This document shows, in pieces, positions 1-7,914 of a stretch of DNA of 64,000 nt. The notes under the pieces are model-generated. The model was not told where the DNA came from, did not search any database, and was given only the letters and a program-made list of their open reading frames with translations. Position 1 is the stretch's first letter. Every line of letters begins with the position of its first letter. Location: the NCBI RefSeq assembly GCF_002884445.1, contig NZ_KZ614144.1:5066094-5130093 (forward strand), written 5' to 3'. The stretch comes from Paenibacillus castaneae (lineage in GTDB: Bacteria; Bacillota; Bacilli; Paenibacillales; Paenibacillaceae). The position numbers were made by a program, and so were the translations under genes.

Positions 1-718
1 GCTTCAAGCGGAAGCCTGAAATCCGATTAAGCGTCTCTGCGCATAACTCGGCCTGCTCGGACCATTCGCGCTCCCATTCCTTGAATGCAGCCTGTCTAAT
101 AGTGCGGTCGCCGTCAGATAGACGATTATGCATCTGGCCAGCTGATAACTTCTTTTCTTTGCCATCTTTATCGATATCGGTAAATTTAGCGCGGGACACA
201 ATGATGTTATAGTAATCACCCCAGCCATGGTACCCGTCTACTGCGAGATCGCCGGCAAGCGCCTCCAGCTCTGGAGCCATCTTTCTCTTAGCCAGCTCGC
301 GGCGTTCATTTAGGCTGAATGCAACCTCAGCAAGCTTCTCATGCTTAAGCAGCTCTGTCCACGAAACATCATCTAGTCCGCGGAGCATATTGTCATAACG
401 AGTAAGTACGCCAATAAACTTAGCTCCAAGCGTTTTCACTCGATCATTGAGCACACTGGCAGTTGAATCCTTCACATTCTCGGCTAGTAAACAGGAAACA
501 AATGACTCAGATTGGCGCAGACGCAGAAGCAGGCTTTGCAGCAGCTCCGTTAGCTCTCCAAGCTCCGATGCCCCTAAAGCTGTACCAGAGGCTATATTAG
601 TGTCCAGCTTCGCAATATCCTCTCCGATTCCTCTCAGCTCTTCTGCGAAGGCAGCTGAGCCTGAACCTCCCTCATAAATAGCGTCTAAGTCCCAACTTTG
701 CGGATATCCCTTCTCCAT
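1..718 (-). CDS. pepF: Oligoendopeptidase F family (M3B), N-terminal part only
   Basis: The gene runs off the left edge, so only about 239 N-terminal residues are visible. The start begins MEKGYPQSWDLDAIYEGG, and the WDLD-I/F-x-GG opening is typical of the pepF/M3 family of cytoplasmic zinc oligopeptidases. The HEXXH zinc site lies in the C-terminal half, outside the window, so catalytic competence cannot be judged. The ATG at 718 is preceded by an AAAGGATGG ribosome site. In Bacillus subtilis pepF (yjbG) sits close to yjbI, and the yjbI homologue here lies 1.3 kb away, which supports the call. A small divergent gene pair separates the two. Confidence 0.88.
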   Translation of the reverse strand, partial: MEKGYPQSWDLDAIYEGGSGSAAFAEELRGIGEDIAKLDTNIASGTALGASELGELTELLQSLLLRLRQSESFVSCLLAENVKDSTASVLNDRVKTLGAKFIGVLTRYDNMLRGLDDVSWTELLKHEKLAEVAFSLNERRELAKRKMAPELEALAGDLAVDGYHGWGDYYNIIVSRAKFTDIDKDGKEKKLSAGQMHNRLSDGDRTIRQAAFKEWEREWSEQAELCAETLNRISGFRLK

Positions 719-753
719 CAGCTTCCATCCTTTCTTCTTTGCAATATAAAAAA

Positions 754-796
754 GCCGAGATGAGGCCGCGTTTTTATTTGCGCAAACCTTCTCGGC
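754..796. promoter_or_regulatory. Long stem-loop between divergent pepF and yycC-like gene
   Basis: GCCGAGA at 754-760 pairs with TCTCGGC at 790-796, and inner AGG/CCT and GCG/CGC pairs extend the stem. It lies between two divergent starts (718 minus and 838 plus), so it is not a 3' terminator for either gene. It could be a 5'-leader structure or an operator; the function is not known. Confidence 0.4.
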
Positions 797-837
797 GGTG
801 TATAACTTAATTATAAACAGATTGGAGGAATTTCACC

Positions 838-1008
838 ATGTCCCAACCATTGCAAATATCTGCAGACACGGCTATTAAATTATCCGAGCAGCTTGGCGTG
901 CCAATCGAGCATTTGATGCATATGCCTCGTCACATCCTGCTTCAGAAGCTTGCAGAGCTTGCCAAAACCAGCAGTCCAGCCTCATCCGATAGTGAAGAAA
1001 AATCATGA
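838..1008 (+). CDS. YycC-like small protein
   Basis: A 56-residue protein beginning MSQPLQISADTAIKLS and containing GVPIEHLMHMPRHILLQKLA. This resembles the short YycC family of Bacilli (PLQIS.. TA.KLS... LEHLMHMP.HIL.QKLAEL), whose function is unknown. The ATG at 838 follows a GGAGGAA ribosome site at the right distance. The stop overlaps the start of the next gene as ATGA (1005-1008), so the two are probably translationally coupled. The protein is predicted soluble and helical, with a Ser-rich C-terminal tail. Confidence 0.75.
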   Translation: MSQPLQISADTAIKLSEQLGVPIEHLMHMPRHILLQKLAELAKTSSPASSDSEEKS

Positions 1009-1247
1009 TTCCTTTCGAAAAAGCATGGCCTTATGACATTTTGATGGGTGATCTCTATGTAACCAGCTGTCCCTTCTGCGAGGCGGACAATGTATTGCTG
1101 CCCGTTCGACCATCTGAGCTGAAGGATATTCAAGAGGGCACAAAGAGATTATGCGTGTTCCCTTGCTGCCATAATAAAGTAACAATCGTCGATGCAGACC
1201 GGGACTATTTATTGACTGACCGTATCCTTCGCAAAAAAATCCGTTAA
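1005..1247 (+). CDS. Conserved small protein with Cys motifs, unknown function
   Basis: An 80-residue protein starting MIPFEKAWPYDILMGD. It carries CPFC near residue 22 and a CVFPCC segment near residue 50, a pattern suggesting a bound metal, probably zinc. Translation appears coupled to the preceding YycC-like gene through an ATGA overlap. The 3' end overlaps that of the convergent DUF2225 gene by four bases. I recognise no characterised family. The pairing with a YycC-like gene and the compact overlaps argue that it is real rather than a chance frame. Confidence 0.6.
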   Translation: MIPFEKAWPYDILMGDLYVTSCPFCEADNVLLPVRPSELKDIQEGTKRLCVFPCCHNKVTIVDADRDYLLTDRILRKKIR

Positions 1248-1984
1248 GCGATAGTAGAAACAGCCGGTTTCGTTTCCGCTGCTTCACCGGTTAGAGAAGT
1301 GTCGCTGGACATGTCTGAAGGTCTGGCGTTCTGCTCTTCCCGGATTAGCTGCCACTGCTCTCGGCTGGCGCGGATCATGGATGCATCGACAATTTTCTTA
1401 TCATTGACGACGCGCGAGAACCAACGTACAGCTTCATTTGGTTCTCCAATTCGGCGATAAAGCTCCCCGATCAGATACATGAGCTTTGCATTGTTAAGCG
1501 CAACACCCTCCGCTTCATACACGCGTATGTAGGCCTGCAGCGCGAACCGCAGAAAACGTATTTCCTCATTTCCATTCGATTCATAGCGATTCAGCCACGC
1601 AATATGATGGAGAATACCTGCAATCACCCGATCTTTATCCCCAACCGCCTGAGCAGACAGCAGGGCTAGCTTATAGCAAGCCATCGCTTGCTGAGCATTC
1701 CGTTCACCGCAATAGTCCTGGTTCTTCCAATGAGACCCGATACTATCCATGTAATTCTTTTTTTGTTGATCGCTTAGCTTCGATAATCCGTTCTCCGTTG
1801 AGGCAAAGCCGCATTCCGGACAAACACGGACAACATAGTAATCTGGATTGACCTCTGCTTTATAATAGCCGCAAAAATCCGAATCCGTCTTCGAAGCTCT
1901 TTTGAAGCTTGGTCTAACACGCGAGGTCATAAAAATATTTTCGCAGCAGATGCATTCCATTTTGGATTGGTAAAGTGGTTCCAT
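1244..1984 (-). CDS. DUF2225 family zinc-ribbon/TPR-like protein
   Basis: About 246 residues. The N-terminus has a CICC cluster and, about 45 residues on, CPECGF, which together form a zinc ribbon; the rest is helical with repeated Y/A-rich helices resembling TPR units. This is the DUF2225 arrangement common in Firmicutes, function unknown. The C-terminal 30 residues are low-complexity Ser/Thr/Glu. Two starts are possible: GTG at 1993, overlapping the upstream stop as GTGA, or ATG at 1984. The AGGAG at 2000-1996 is only two bases from the GTG but eleven from the ATG, so I choose the ATG. It is probably an operon partner of the upstream haemoglobin gene. Confidence 0.8.
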   Translation of the reverse strand: MEPLYQSKMECICCENIFMTSRVRPSFKRASKTDSDFCGYYKAEVNPDYYVVRVCPECGFASTENGLSKLSDQQKKNYMDSIGSHWKNQDYCGERNAQQAMACYKLALLSAQAVGDKDRVIAGILHHIAWLNRYESNGNEEIRFLRFALQAYIRVYEAEGVALNNAKLMYLIGELYRRIGEPNEAVRWFSRVVNDKKIVDASMIRASREQWQLIREEQNARPSDMSSDTSLTGEAAETKPAVSTIA

Positions 1985-1989
1985 AATGA

Positions 1990-2382
1990 TCACGTCTCCT
2001 CTTCAGATGTGTTCACAAAGTGATGTGCGGGTGCGGATAATCTATCAATTATGATGGTTTGCAGATCCTCTTCGATACCAACGTCTTGCAGTGCTCTGCG
2101 CATACATCCGAGCCATGCTTCCGCTCGCTCGGGCGTTATAGGGAAAGGGAGATGCCGTGCACGCATCATCGGATGCCCAAATGCATCTGAGTAAAGAGAC
2201 GGTCCTCCAAAAAACTGGGTTAAAAACATATATTGCTTGTCTATAACAGGGTCAATATCTTCAGGAAATAAAGGCCCTAGTAACGGATGGGCTTGTACCT
2301 TTGGATAAAAAGCTTCCACAATTAGTCTTAAAGTCTCAGGTCCGCCGATAGCTTCATAAAGGCTAATTTTACTACTTGTCAT
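1990..2382 (-). CDS. yjbI: Group II truncated haemoglobin (YjbI-like)
   Basis: About 130 residues, the normal length for a group II truncated globin. Features of the 2-on-2 fold are visible: AFYPKV supplies the B10 Tyr, MRARHLPFPI carries the proximal His, and EAWLGCM supplies the Trp at G8. Such proteins bind O2 through haem; in Bacillus YjbI is linked to thiol/oxidative chemistry near Spx control. Proximity to pepF matches the B. subtilis yjbG-yjbH-yjbI neighbourhood, though the yjbH adaptor gene is not between them here. Three in-frame Met codons occur at 2397, 2391 and 2382; GGAG lies nine bases before the last, so 2382 is preferred. Confidence 0.88.
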   Translation of the reverse strand: MTSSKISLYEAIGGPETLRLIVEAFYPKVQAHPLLGPLFPEDIDPVIDKQYMFLTQFFGGPSLYSDAFGHPMMRARHLPFPITPERAEAWLGCMRRALQDVGIEEDLQTIIIDRLSAPAHHFVNTSEEET

Positions 2383-2450
2383 CAAATTCATCTCCATGTG
2401 TAGGTCATTTGTATTATATCATAAAATTAAAATGCAAATAGATAAAAAAA

Positions 2451-2473
2451 AGCCCGCATCTGCATTGCGGGCT
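2451..2473 (-). terminator. Intrinsic terminator on minus strand
   Basis: Perfect stem AGCCCGCA/TGCGGGCT with a 7-base loop, followed on the minus strand by a run of eight T. It ends transcription of the 30-codon gene at 2497-2589, which supports that gene being expressed. Confidence 0.85.
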
Positions 2474-2496
2474 CATCAATTAGAACGTAATTCCCA

Positions 2497-2589
2497 CTAA
2501 CCTTCATAATCCTCTTCACCCGGTGCCGTAAGAGATTCTCGAATGACATAGACGAATGCGCAGACAAGAATGCCAGCGATTATACTCAT
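2497..2589 (-). CDS. 30-residue single-span membrane peptide
   Basis: A short gene, MSIIAGILVCAFVYVIRESL then TAPGEEDYEG. Residues 3-16 form one hydrophobic helix and the C-terminal tail is acidic. GGAG lies eight bases before the ATG at 2589 (a second ATG at 2595 is too close to it). A strong intrinsic terminator follows 24 bases after the stop. No family is recognised. The combination of a ribosome site, a clean helix, a charged tail and a private terminator makes a real small protein likely; the function is unknown. Confidence 0.6.
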   Translation of the reverse strand: MSIIAGILVCAFVYVIRESLTAPGEEDYEG

Positions 2590-2788
2590 GTTCATCACTC
2601 CAACCATTTAAAAGGTAAATCTATTGTACCATAAATAATCTAGGAATCCAGCGTTTTGTAAACGTTTTCTTTCGTGAAAAAATGTTTTTTTACCTTATAC
2701 AAGTGATGGATGTCCCATTTCTGACATATATGTGTAGGAGGGGTTGTACGACCGTTCTGTTTGCCATATGCATTTCCTATAAAAGAAT

Positions 2789-2795
2789 AAGGAGG
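2789..2795 (+). promoter_or_regulatory. Ribosome binding site setting a CTG start for ylbJ
   Basis: AAGGAGG at 2789-2795 is a near-perfect anti-16S match. Eight bases after it is CTG at 2804, in frame with ylbJ. The next ordinary start, GTG at 2861, is 66 bases away and has no ribosome site of its own. Confidence 0.7.
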
Positions 2796-2803
2796 CGGCC
2801 GTC

Positions 2804-3880
2804 CTGCTGCGCTCATTCGTCCATCCATTATCGATAACCGCGCTTGGTGCAATATTCATTGTGCTGTTAATGACCGTCTATCCTACGGAAGCCTTACATT
2901 CGTCACTACGCGGACTCTCCATTTGGTGGCAAGTTTTATTCCCGGCATTATTCCCCTTTTTCGTCATATCTGAATTGCTGCTTGGATTTGGTATTGTTCA
3001 TTTTTTCGGGAGGCTTCTTGATCCCTTTATGCGGCCCTTGTTTCGGCTTCCGGGTACCGGCGGCTTTGTCGTGGCAATGGGCTATATTTCAGGATATCCA
3101 GTTGGTGCGAAGCTTACAGCGCAACTATGGGAGCAGCGCCTCATCAATCGGGCAGAAGGCGAACGGCTTGTCGCGTTTACGACGACGTCTGATCCCATTT
3201 TTCTAATTGGGGCTGTTTCCGTCGGGTTTTTCCATAATGTCGCGCTTGCTCCAATTCTTGCTGCTGCTCATTACGGCGGCGGTCTACTGATCGGTTTCCT
3301 GATGCGCTTCCACGATCGCCATGCCCCTTCATCTGCTGGTGAGAACCGAATCACGAAGAGTGAAGGAAGACATAAGTATCGCCCCTCCCGTATGGCCGAA
3401 GCCCTCAGAGCGATGCACCAAGCAAGGCTGCTTGACGGGCGTGGTCTAGGAGCCTTGCTTCAAGACTCCGTCAGATCTGCTCTCAAGCTTATGATCGTCG
3501 TGGGAGGGCTTGTCGTTTTTTTCTCTGTCGTTATGGAAATGCTGAGCCATGCGGGCATTGTTGAAGCATTGGCTGAGGTGCTGCGGTTTTTATTTCAAAT
3601 CATAGGATTGCCAAAGCAGCTTGCTGATGCGAGTATTTTCGGGGTATTCGAAGTGACGCTTGGAGCGAGAGCGGCAGGTACGGCAGGCACGGGACTTATG
3701 CACCAAACTGCGATAGCGGCCTGGGTGCTTTCATGGGGAGGACTTTCAGTGCATGCTCAAATTGCCAGCTTGCTTAGCCGAACAGATTTGCGATATCGTC
3801 CATTTGTACTAGCCAGGTTGACGCACAGCTTTTTTGCCATGGCGCTTGTATACCTTCTTTGGGGCTGGCTTGGGCCTTAA
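2804..3880 (+). CDS. ylbJ: Sporulation integral membrane protein YlbJ
   Basis: A polytopic membrane protein of about 358 residues with the YlbJ hallmarks GLSIWWQVLFPALFPFF and GYPVGAKL, and the nucleoside-transporter/FeoB-like gate fold. In B. subtilis ylbJ is made in the mother cell under sigma-E and is needed for spore heat resistance. I place the start at CTG 2804: the AAGGAGG site is 8 bases upstream, and the extra 19 residues (LRSFVHPLSITALGAIFIV) supply the first membrane helix that the family has. The nearest ordinary start, GTG 2861, would remove that helix. The reading frame is closed by a TAA at 2780-2782, so nothing further upstream is available. A hydrophilic loop of about 55 residues lies in the middle. 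Confidence 0.88.
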   Translation: MLRSFVHPLSITALGAIFIVLLMTVYPTEALHSSLRGLSIWWQVLFPALFPFFVISELLLGFGIVHFFGRLLDPFMRPLFRLPGTGGFVVAMGYISGYPVGAKLTAQLWEQRLINRAEGERLVAFTTTSDPIFLIGAVSVGFFHNVALAPILAAAHYGGGLLIGFLMRFHDRHAPSSAGENRITKSEGRHKYRPSRMAEALRAMHQARLLDGRGLGALLQDSVRSALKLMIVVGGLVVFFSVVMEMLSHAGIVEALAEVLRFLFQIIGLPKQLADASIFGVFEVTLGARAAGTAGTGLMHQTAIAAWVLSWGGLSVHAQIASLLSRTDLRYRPFVLARLTHSFFAMALVYLLWGWLGP

Positions 3881-3979
3881 TCCATCCTCTCCTTGTCGAA
3901 TGCACGCTCAACTCATTGATATAATTAACAATTTCCTTTATCATTTAGAGTACTATGCAGATCGGAAGGAGATTTATCT

Positions 3980-4777
3980 TTGAAGTATGCGGTAATTGAT
4001 CGAGGAGATTCGTTATCCAAGTCGTTAGCGGAAAAATTCCATGCCTTAGCAGCAGAGCACGGCTTCAATCGGAATGACCAGACTCCGGAAATTGTCATTT
4101 CCATCGGAGGAGACGGTACGCTCCTGCAGGCTTTCCATACGTATGTCGACCAAATTACGAATGTCGCATTTGTCGGCATTCATACAGGTCATCTAGGCTT
4201 TTATGCTGATTGGCAGGCCGATGAGCTGGAGCAGCTCGTAGCCATGATGGCAACAGAAACGCCTAGAATTGTCAGATACCCATTAGCACAAATTGAGCTT
4301 GAAATGCCGACCGAATCCCGTCATTATTTGTCGTTGAATGAATTTACGCTGAAAGGTGTAGATGGTACGCTGGTCGCTCAAATTAACATTAATGACGAAC
4401 TATTTGAAATGTTCCGCGGAGACGGAATCGTGATCTCCACTCCGTCGGGTAGCACCGCATATAACAAAAGCTTAGGCGGCGCAATCGTTCATCCGTCCAT
4501 TGAATCTTTGCAAATTGCCGAAATCGCATCTATCAATAATCGCGTGTATCGGACGTTAGGCTCATCCGTCCTGCTGCCGCAGCATCATCACTGCGATATT
4601 ATTTCAAAGAAGGAACAACGGATTCAGCTCACAATCGATCACGTCAGCATTATGCGCAGCGATATTCGTTCTATCAAATGCTGTGTATCCAGCCGTAAGG
4701 TAAGCTTTGCTCGTTATCGCCCGTTTCCATTCTGGACTCGAGTGCGTGAAGCGTTTCTCGGCTACGATGTCCATTAG
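3980..4777 (+). CDS. nadK: NAD kinase
   Basis: 265 residues; ATP:NAD 2'-phosphotransferase that makes NADP in the cytoplasm. The GGDGTLL nucleotide motif is at about residues 43-49, followed by LNEFTLKG and STPSGSTAYN, which form the NAD-binding half of the fold. Length and motif order match the short Firmicute enzymes. The start is TTG at 3980, placed eight bases after GGAAGGAG. It lies 100 bases after ylbJ on the same strand and is followed by a strong bidirectional terminator. Confidence 0.95.
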   Translation: MKYAVIDRGDSLSKSLAEKFHALAAEHGFNRNDQTPEIVISIGGDGTLLQAFHTYVDQITNVAFVGIHTGHLGFYADWQADELEQLVAMMATETPRIVRYPLAQIELEMPTESRHYLSLNEFTLKGVDGTLVAQININDELFEMFRGDGIVISTPSGSTAYNKSLGGAIVHPSIESLQIAEIASINNRVYRTLGSSVLLPQHHHCDIISKKEQRIQLTIDHVSIMRSDIRSIKCCVSSRKVSFARYRPFPFWTRVREAFLGYDVH

Positions 4778-4785
4778 CAAAAAAA

Positions 4786-4824
4786 ACACCGAACGTCCCC
4801 TTAAGGGCGCTCGGTGTCTTTTTT
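4786..4824. terminator. Bidirectional terminator between nadK and yutD
   Basis: ACACCGA...TCGGTGT with inner CG/CG and CC/GG pairs; A7 on the left and T6 on the right allow use from both strands. It overlaps the last codons of the convergent yutD gene (stop at 4801-4803). Confidence 0.85.
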
Positions 4825-5544
4825 GGTTGGTCGAACCGAATCGGCAGATGCCGCTGCTGTTTCACTTGCTGCAAGCTTGAAAGGCTTCTTGCCACGATTA
4901 TCATTGCCGCGGAAGTTCTTCCGCTGCTGCTGCTCGCGCTTCCCGCCTCGCTGCTCACCATTGGTTCTAGTCTCGGCCTGATTATCGCCATTCTTACGAC
5001 CCTCTGAACCGTCGCTGCTCTCATCGTTTTTACGGCTCTCATTGTTGCTGCGATTTGAGCTTCTATGGCGATTATCCCGGTAATTGCGGACATGTCTCTC
5101 TTGTGCCGGGGCAACTGCAGCTTCTGCTGCGCTTGCTATCTCATCCTCTTCATCATGCTCAGTTCCCTCAGCATTCTCAGCCTCTGCCTCGTCAAGAAGC
5201 TCATTAGATTCTAGTTTTGGAGGCTCATAGGCATCCAAGTCATAATCTCCTGGTTCCTTCTTCGTGCTTTGAGTCCTCTCAAGAATGAAATAAGCACAGC
5301 CAAAATTACAATATTCATTAATATAATCAGACATACCAGAAAAAGTACTTTCCTTTGTCGCCTTCTGATGATTATCTCGAAAGAAACCTTTCAGCCGCAG
5401 CTGACTATAGCCCCAATCACCGATTATATAATCATAACGTTCCAGAACCTCGCTATATCGATCGCGAAATGCTTCCGGATTCCAGCCGTTTCTGTTTTCA
5501 TGAACAATCTCGTATGATTTTCCTCCGATATGAATCAAAGCCAT
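4801..5544 (-). CDS. yutD: YutD family protein with long charged C-terminal tail
   Basis: Residues 1-90 form the YutD domain (DUF1027), with YDYIIGDWGYSQLRLKGFF and YCNFGCAYF as conserved blocks. The remaining ~155 residues are low complexity: an acidic Glu/Asp stretch followed by a basic Arg/Asn/Gln region, a disordered tail not present in the ~100-residue Bacillus protein. I choose ATG 5544, with GAGGTGG just upstream, over an ATG at 5589 that lacks a ribosome site and overlaps lipA. It follows lipA by 26 bases on the same strand, the same pairing as B. subtilis lipA/yutD. The function is unknown. Confidence 0.82.
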   Translation of the reverse strand: MALIHIGGKSYEIVHENRNGWNPEAFRDRYSEVLERYDYIIGDWGYSQLRLKGFFRDNHQKATKESTFSGMSDYINEYCNFGCAYFILERTQSTKKEPGDYDLDAYEPPKLESNELLDEAEAENAEGTEHDEEDEIASAAEAAVAPAQERHVRNYRDNRHRSSNRSNNESRKNDESSDGSEGRKNGDNQAETRTNGEQRGGKREQQQRKNFRGNDNRGKKPFKLAASETAAASADSVRPTKKDTERP

Positions 5545-5570
5545 TGTCCCCACCTCATCTTGAGCGTCAG

Positions 5571-6515
5571 CTAGATACTGCTCGAGCATGCACCGGAAGA
5601 AATCTCACGGCCATATTCCGCTTCTACGGTATCTGCAGCAATTGCTGCGTGTGCCGAATCGGTTTGCTCATGCGCATGATAAGAGCTGCGTACTAACGGT
5701 GCAGATTCTACGTGACGGAATCCGCGTTTCAGCCCTTCTTCTTTCAATTTCGCAAATTCGTCCGGGTGGACATAACGTACGATCGGCAAATGCTTTGGCG
5801 AAGGCTGCAAATATTGACCCAATGTCAATATGTTAACATCGTTAGCGCGCAAATCATCCATCGTTTGTAAAATTTCATCCCATTCTTCACCAACACCTAG
5901 CATAATACTCGATTTGGTTGGAATTTTTGGTTTCATTTCCTTAGCACGTCTTAGCAGTTCCATCGTACGGCTGTATTTCGCTTTGGCACGAACGCGATCT
6001 GATAGCCGCTCTACAGTCTCAACGTTATGATTCAATATGTCTGGATTAGCATCCATAACGATTTGAAGGGCATCTTTGTTGCCAAGAAAATCCGGAATAA
6101 GAACCTCGACGCGGCAAAACGGCATCCGTTTCCGAACCGCTCGAACAGTTGCTGCAAATATCGAAGCGCCACCATCATTGAGATCATCACGCGCAACAGA
6201 AGTAACAACACAGTGCTGCAGGTTCATTTGCTCAGCAGCCTCTGCCACCCGTTCCGGCTCATCCAAATCAAGCTCAGTGGGCATGCCTGTCTTAACCGCG
6301 CAGAAACGGCAAGCACGCGTGCAAATATCGCCCAAAATCATAAATGTAGCGGTGCGATTCGACCAGCATTCATAAATATTGGGACAACGCGCTTCTTCAC
6401 AAACCGTATGCAGTGTCTTCGAACGCATCATATTTTTAATTTCGGCAAAATTACCGTCCGTCGCTAGTTTTATGCGGAGCCAATCAGGCTTTTTAAGTGT
6501 TTCTTGTTGTTTCAT
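5571..6515 (-). CDS. lipA: Lipoyl synthase
   Basis: 314 residues; a radical-SAM enzyme that inserts two sulfurs into protein-bound octanoyl groups to make lipoyl cofactors. Both iron-sulfur sites are visible: CEEARCPNIYEC (CX4CX5C, auxiliary cluster) and CTRACRFC (CX3CX2C, SAM cluster). The GDICTRAC, TSVARDD and MLGVGE blocks are typical. The C-terminal ~30 residues are an Ala/Ser-rich tail beyond the usual end. The start ATG 6515 has an AGGTAA site. It is divergent from lytH and probably cotranscribed with yutD, as in B. subtilis. Confidence 0.96.
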   Translation of the reverse strand: MKQQETLKKPDWLRIKLATDGNFAEIKNMMRSKTLHTVCEEARCPNIYECWSNRTATFMILGDICTRACRFCAVKTGMPTELDLDEPERVAEAAEQMNLQHCVVTSVARDDLNDGGASIFAATVRAVRKRMPFCRVEVLIPDFLGNKDALQIVMDANPDILNHNVETVERLSDRVRAKAKYSRTMELLRRAKEMKPKIPTKSSIMLGVGEEWDEILQTMDDLRANDVNILTLGQYLQPSPKHLPIVRYVHPDEFAKLKEEGLKRGFRHVESAPLVRSSYHAHEQTDSAHAAIAADTVEAEYGREISSGACSSSI

Positions 6516-6797
6516 GCGGCATTACCTGCTTTCACGTTCATTTATAAGTCCTAAACTTATGATTATTATAACAGATTTCAAATAAAAATAGCACTTTCTT
6601 ACGTATTCGTCCACAATCGTTATCTATCACTTTCCCCCTTTACGCATATTTAAATGTAATTTTTTATGACCGGTTTTCGAAAATGATCTTTTTTGAGATT
6701 CTCAAACGTTTTTTATCGTCTTTTTCTAGGCGTATAAAAACCAATTGTTTGCAAAACATAACGTTATAACCGTCATGCTTTCCGGAAGGGTGAGACG

Positions 6798-7850
6798 ATG
6801 AAACTGACAATTCCTCTTGTTACGGCTATAACCGCTGCTTCCATGTTCATTTCTCTGCCCGCCAGCTTGGCACATGCCTCCATTCGCTCGGAGCAGCTGC
6901 CGGCAGCTGTAGAAACGCAAGCGGAAGCAGAAGCGAACCCATACGCATTAAGGATTGAACTATACAATAAATTAAATGTACTTACCGACATTCCTTGGTA
7001 CTGGATAGCAGCAATTGATCAATATGAACGAACGATATCTAAAGTAAAACCAAAGAGCAGGCCCCCTCTTGGGAGTACCGTAGGCGTATTCATCGACCAA
7101 GAACGTTGGGCAGGGATATTAAATCCCGATGCCCAGGACAGCTCCCCTTTGTCGATTCGTTTCTTTGACGGCATTGGCCGTGATGCCGATGGGGATGGGC
7201 AAGCAGAGCGAACAAGTGATGTAGACCTGCTTTATTCGCTTGTCAATCGAATTTCTGCATACGGAGCGACAGACGATGATATCGCAATCGGGCTGTGGCA
7301 GTATTATCAAAACAATCGCTCCGTGCAGCGTGTTCAGCAGTTTGCACGTATTTATGCCAAGTTCGGAAAGCTTGATCTGTTCGAGCATGCTTTTCCGGTT
7401 CCGGTCGGCAATAATTACGCTTATAAAAGCACATGGGGAACCGGCCGGAGCTGGGGCGGCAGGCGTACCCATGAGGGGACAGACATTTTTGCCAATCATG
7501 GCTTGCCGGTTCGAAGCACCTGCTACGGCGTCGTTGAGGTAAAGGGGTGGAATCCCTTCGGCGGATGGAGAATCGGTATACGCGATCTCAATAACTTTTA
7601 CCACTATTACGCTCATCTGTCCGGCTATGACAAGACCGTAAATGTAGGGGATATCGTGAAGCCTGGTCAGATCGTTGGTTGGGTGGGCAGCTCAGGTTAT
7701 GGCAAACCAGGAACACAAGGAAAATTTCCGCCTCATCTCCATTATGGCGTATATAGCGACCGCGGTTTATTCGAGTGGTCATTTGATCCGTATCCCATGC
7801 TCAAACGATGGGAGCAGGCCGAGCTTAAACGATTGGGAGCACGAAACTGA
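6798..7850 (+). CDS. lytH: M23 metallopeptidase LytH-like, sporulation
   Basis: 350 residues with a signal peptide (residues 1-27, ending around AHA) and a C-terminal LytM/M23 zinc peptidase domain from about residue 195. HEGTD supplies the first zinc ligands and HLHYG the HxH ligand. In B. subtilis LytH (YunA) is an L-Ala-D-Glu endopeptidase made in the forespore that trims cortex peptidoglycan. The middle region (60-190) is the LytH-specific part. It is divergent from lipA and faces yunB across a terminator, the B. subtilis neighbourhood. The start ATG 6798 follows GGAAGGGTGAG. The 282-base lipA-lytH gap shows no other gene. Confidence 0.88.
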   Translation: MKLTIPLVTAITAASMFISLPASLAHASIRSEQLPAAVETQAEAEANPYALRIELYNKLNVLTDIPWYWIAAIDQYERTISKVKPKSRPPLGSTVGVFIDQERWAGILNPDAQDSSPLSIRFFDGIGRDADGDGQAERTSDVDLLYSLVNRISAYGATDDDIAIGLWQYYQNNRSVQRVQQFARIYAKFGKLDLFEHAFPVPVGNNYAYKSTWGTGRSWGGRRTHEGTDIFANHGLPVRSTCYGVVEVKGWNPFGGWRIGIRDLNNFYHYYAHLSGYDKTVNVGDIVKPGQIVGWVGSSGYGKPGTQGKFPPHLHYGVYSDRGLFEWSFDPYPMLKRWEQAELKRLGARN

Positions 7851-7856
7851 TGGAAT

Positions 7857-7907
7857 AAAACGACTTTATCCTCCGCATGCAGCTGCAAGGAGAGATAAAG
7901 TCGTTTT
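7857..7907. terminator. Bidirectional terminator, lytH/yunB
   Basis: AAAACGACTTTATC at 7857-7870 is complementary to GATAAAGTCGTTTT at 7894-7907; the A4 and T5 flanks serve the convergent lytH and yunB genes. Confidence 0.88.
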
Positions 7908-7914
7908 TGGTGTG

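Noticed and set aside
1003..1287. 94-codon frame opposite the small Cys-motif gene
   Set aside because: It overlaps two better supported genes with ribosome sites, and has no conserved features.
6732..6763. Sigma-G promoter for lytH (GTATA and CATAACG)
   Set aside because: Elements look right, but the 20-base spacing is longer than usual; not strong enough to list.
7119..7616. 165-codon frame antisense to lytH
   Set aside because: It lies wholly within a well-supported gene and shows no family resemblance.
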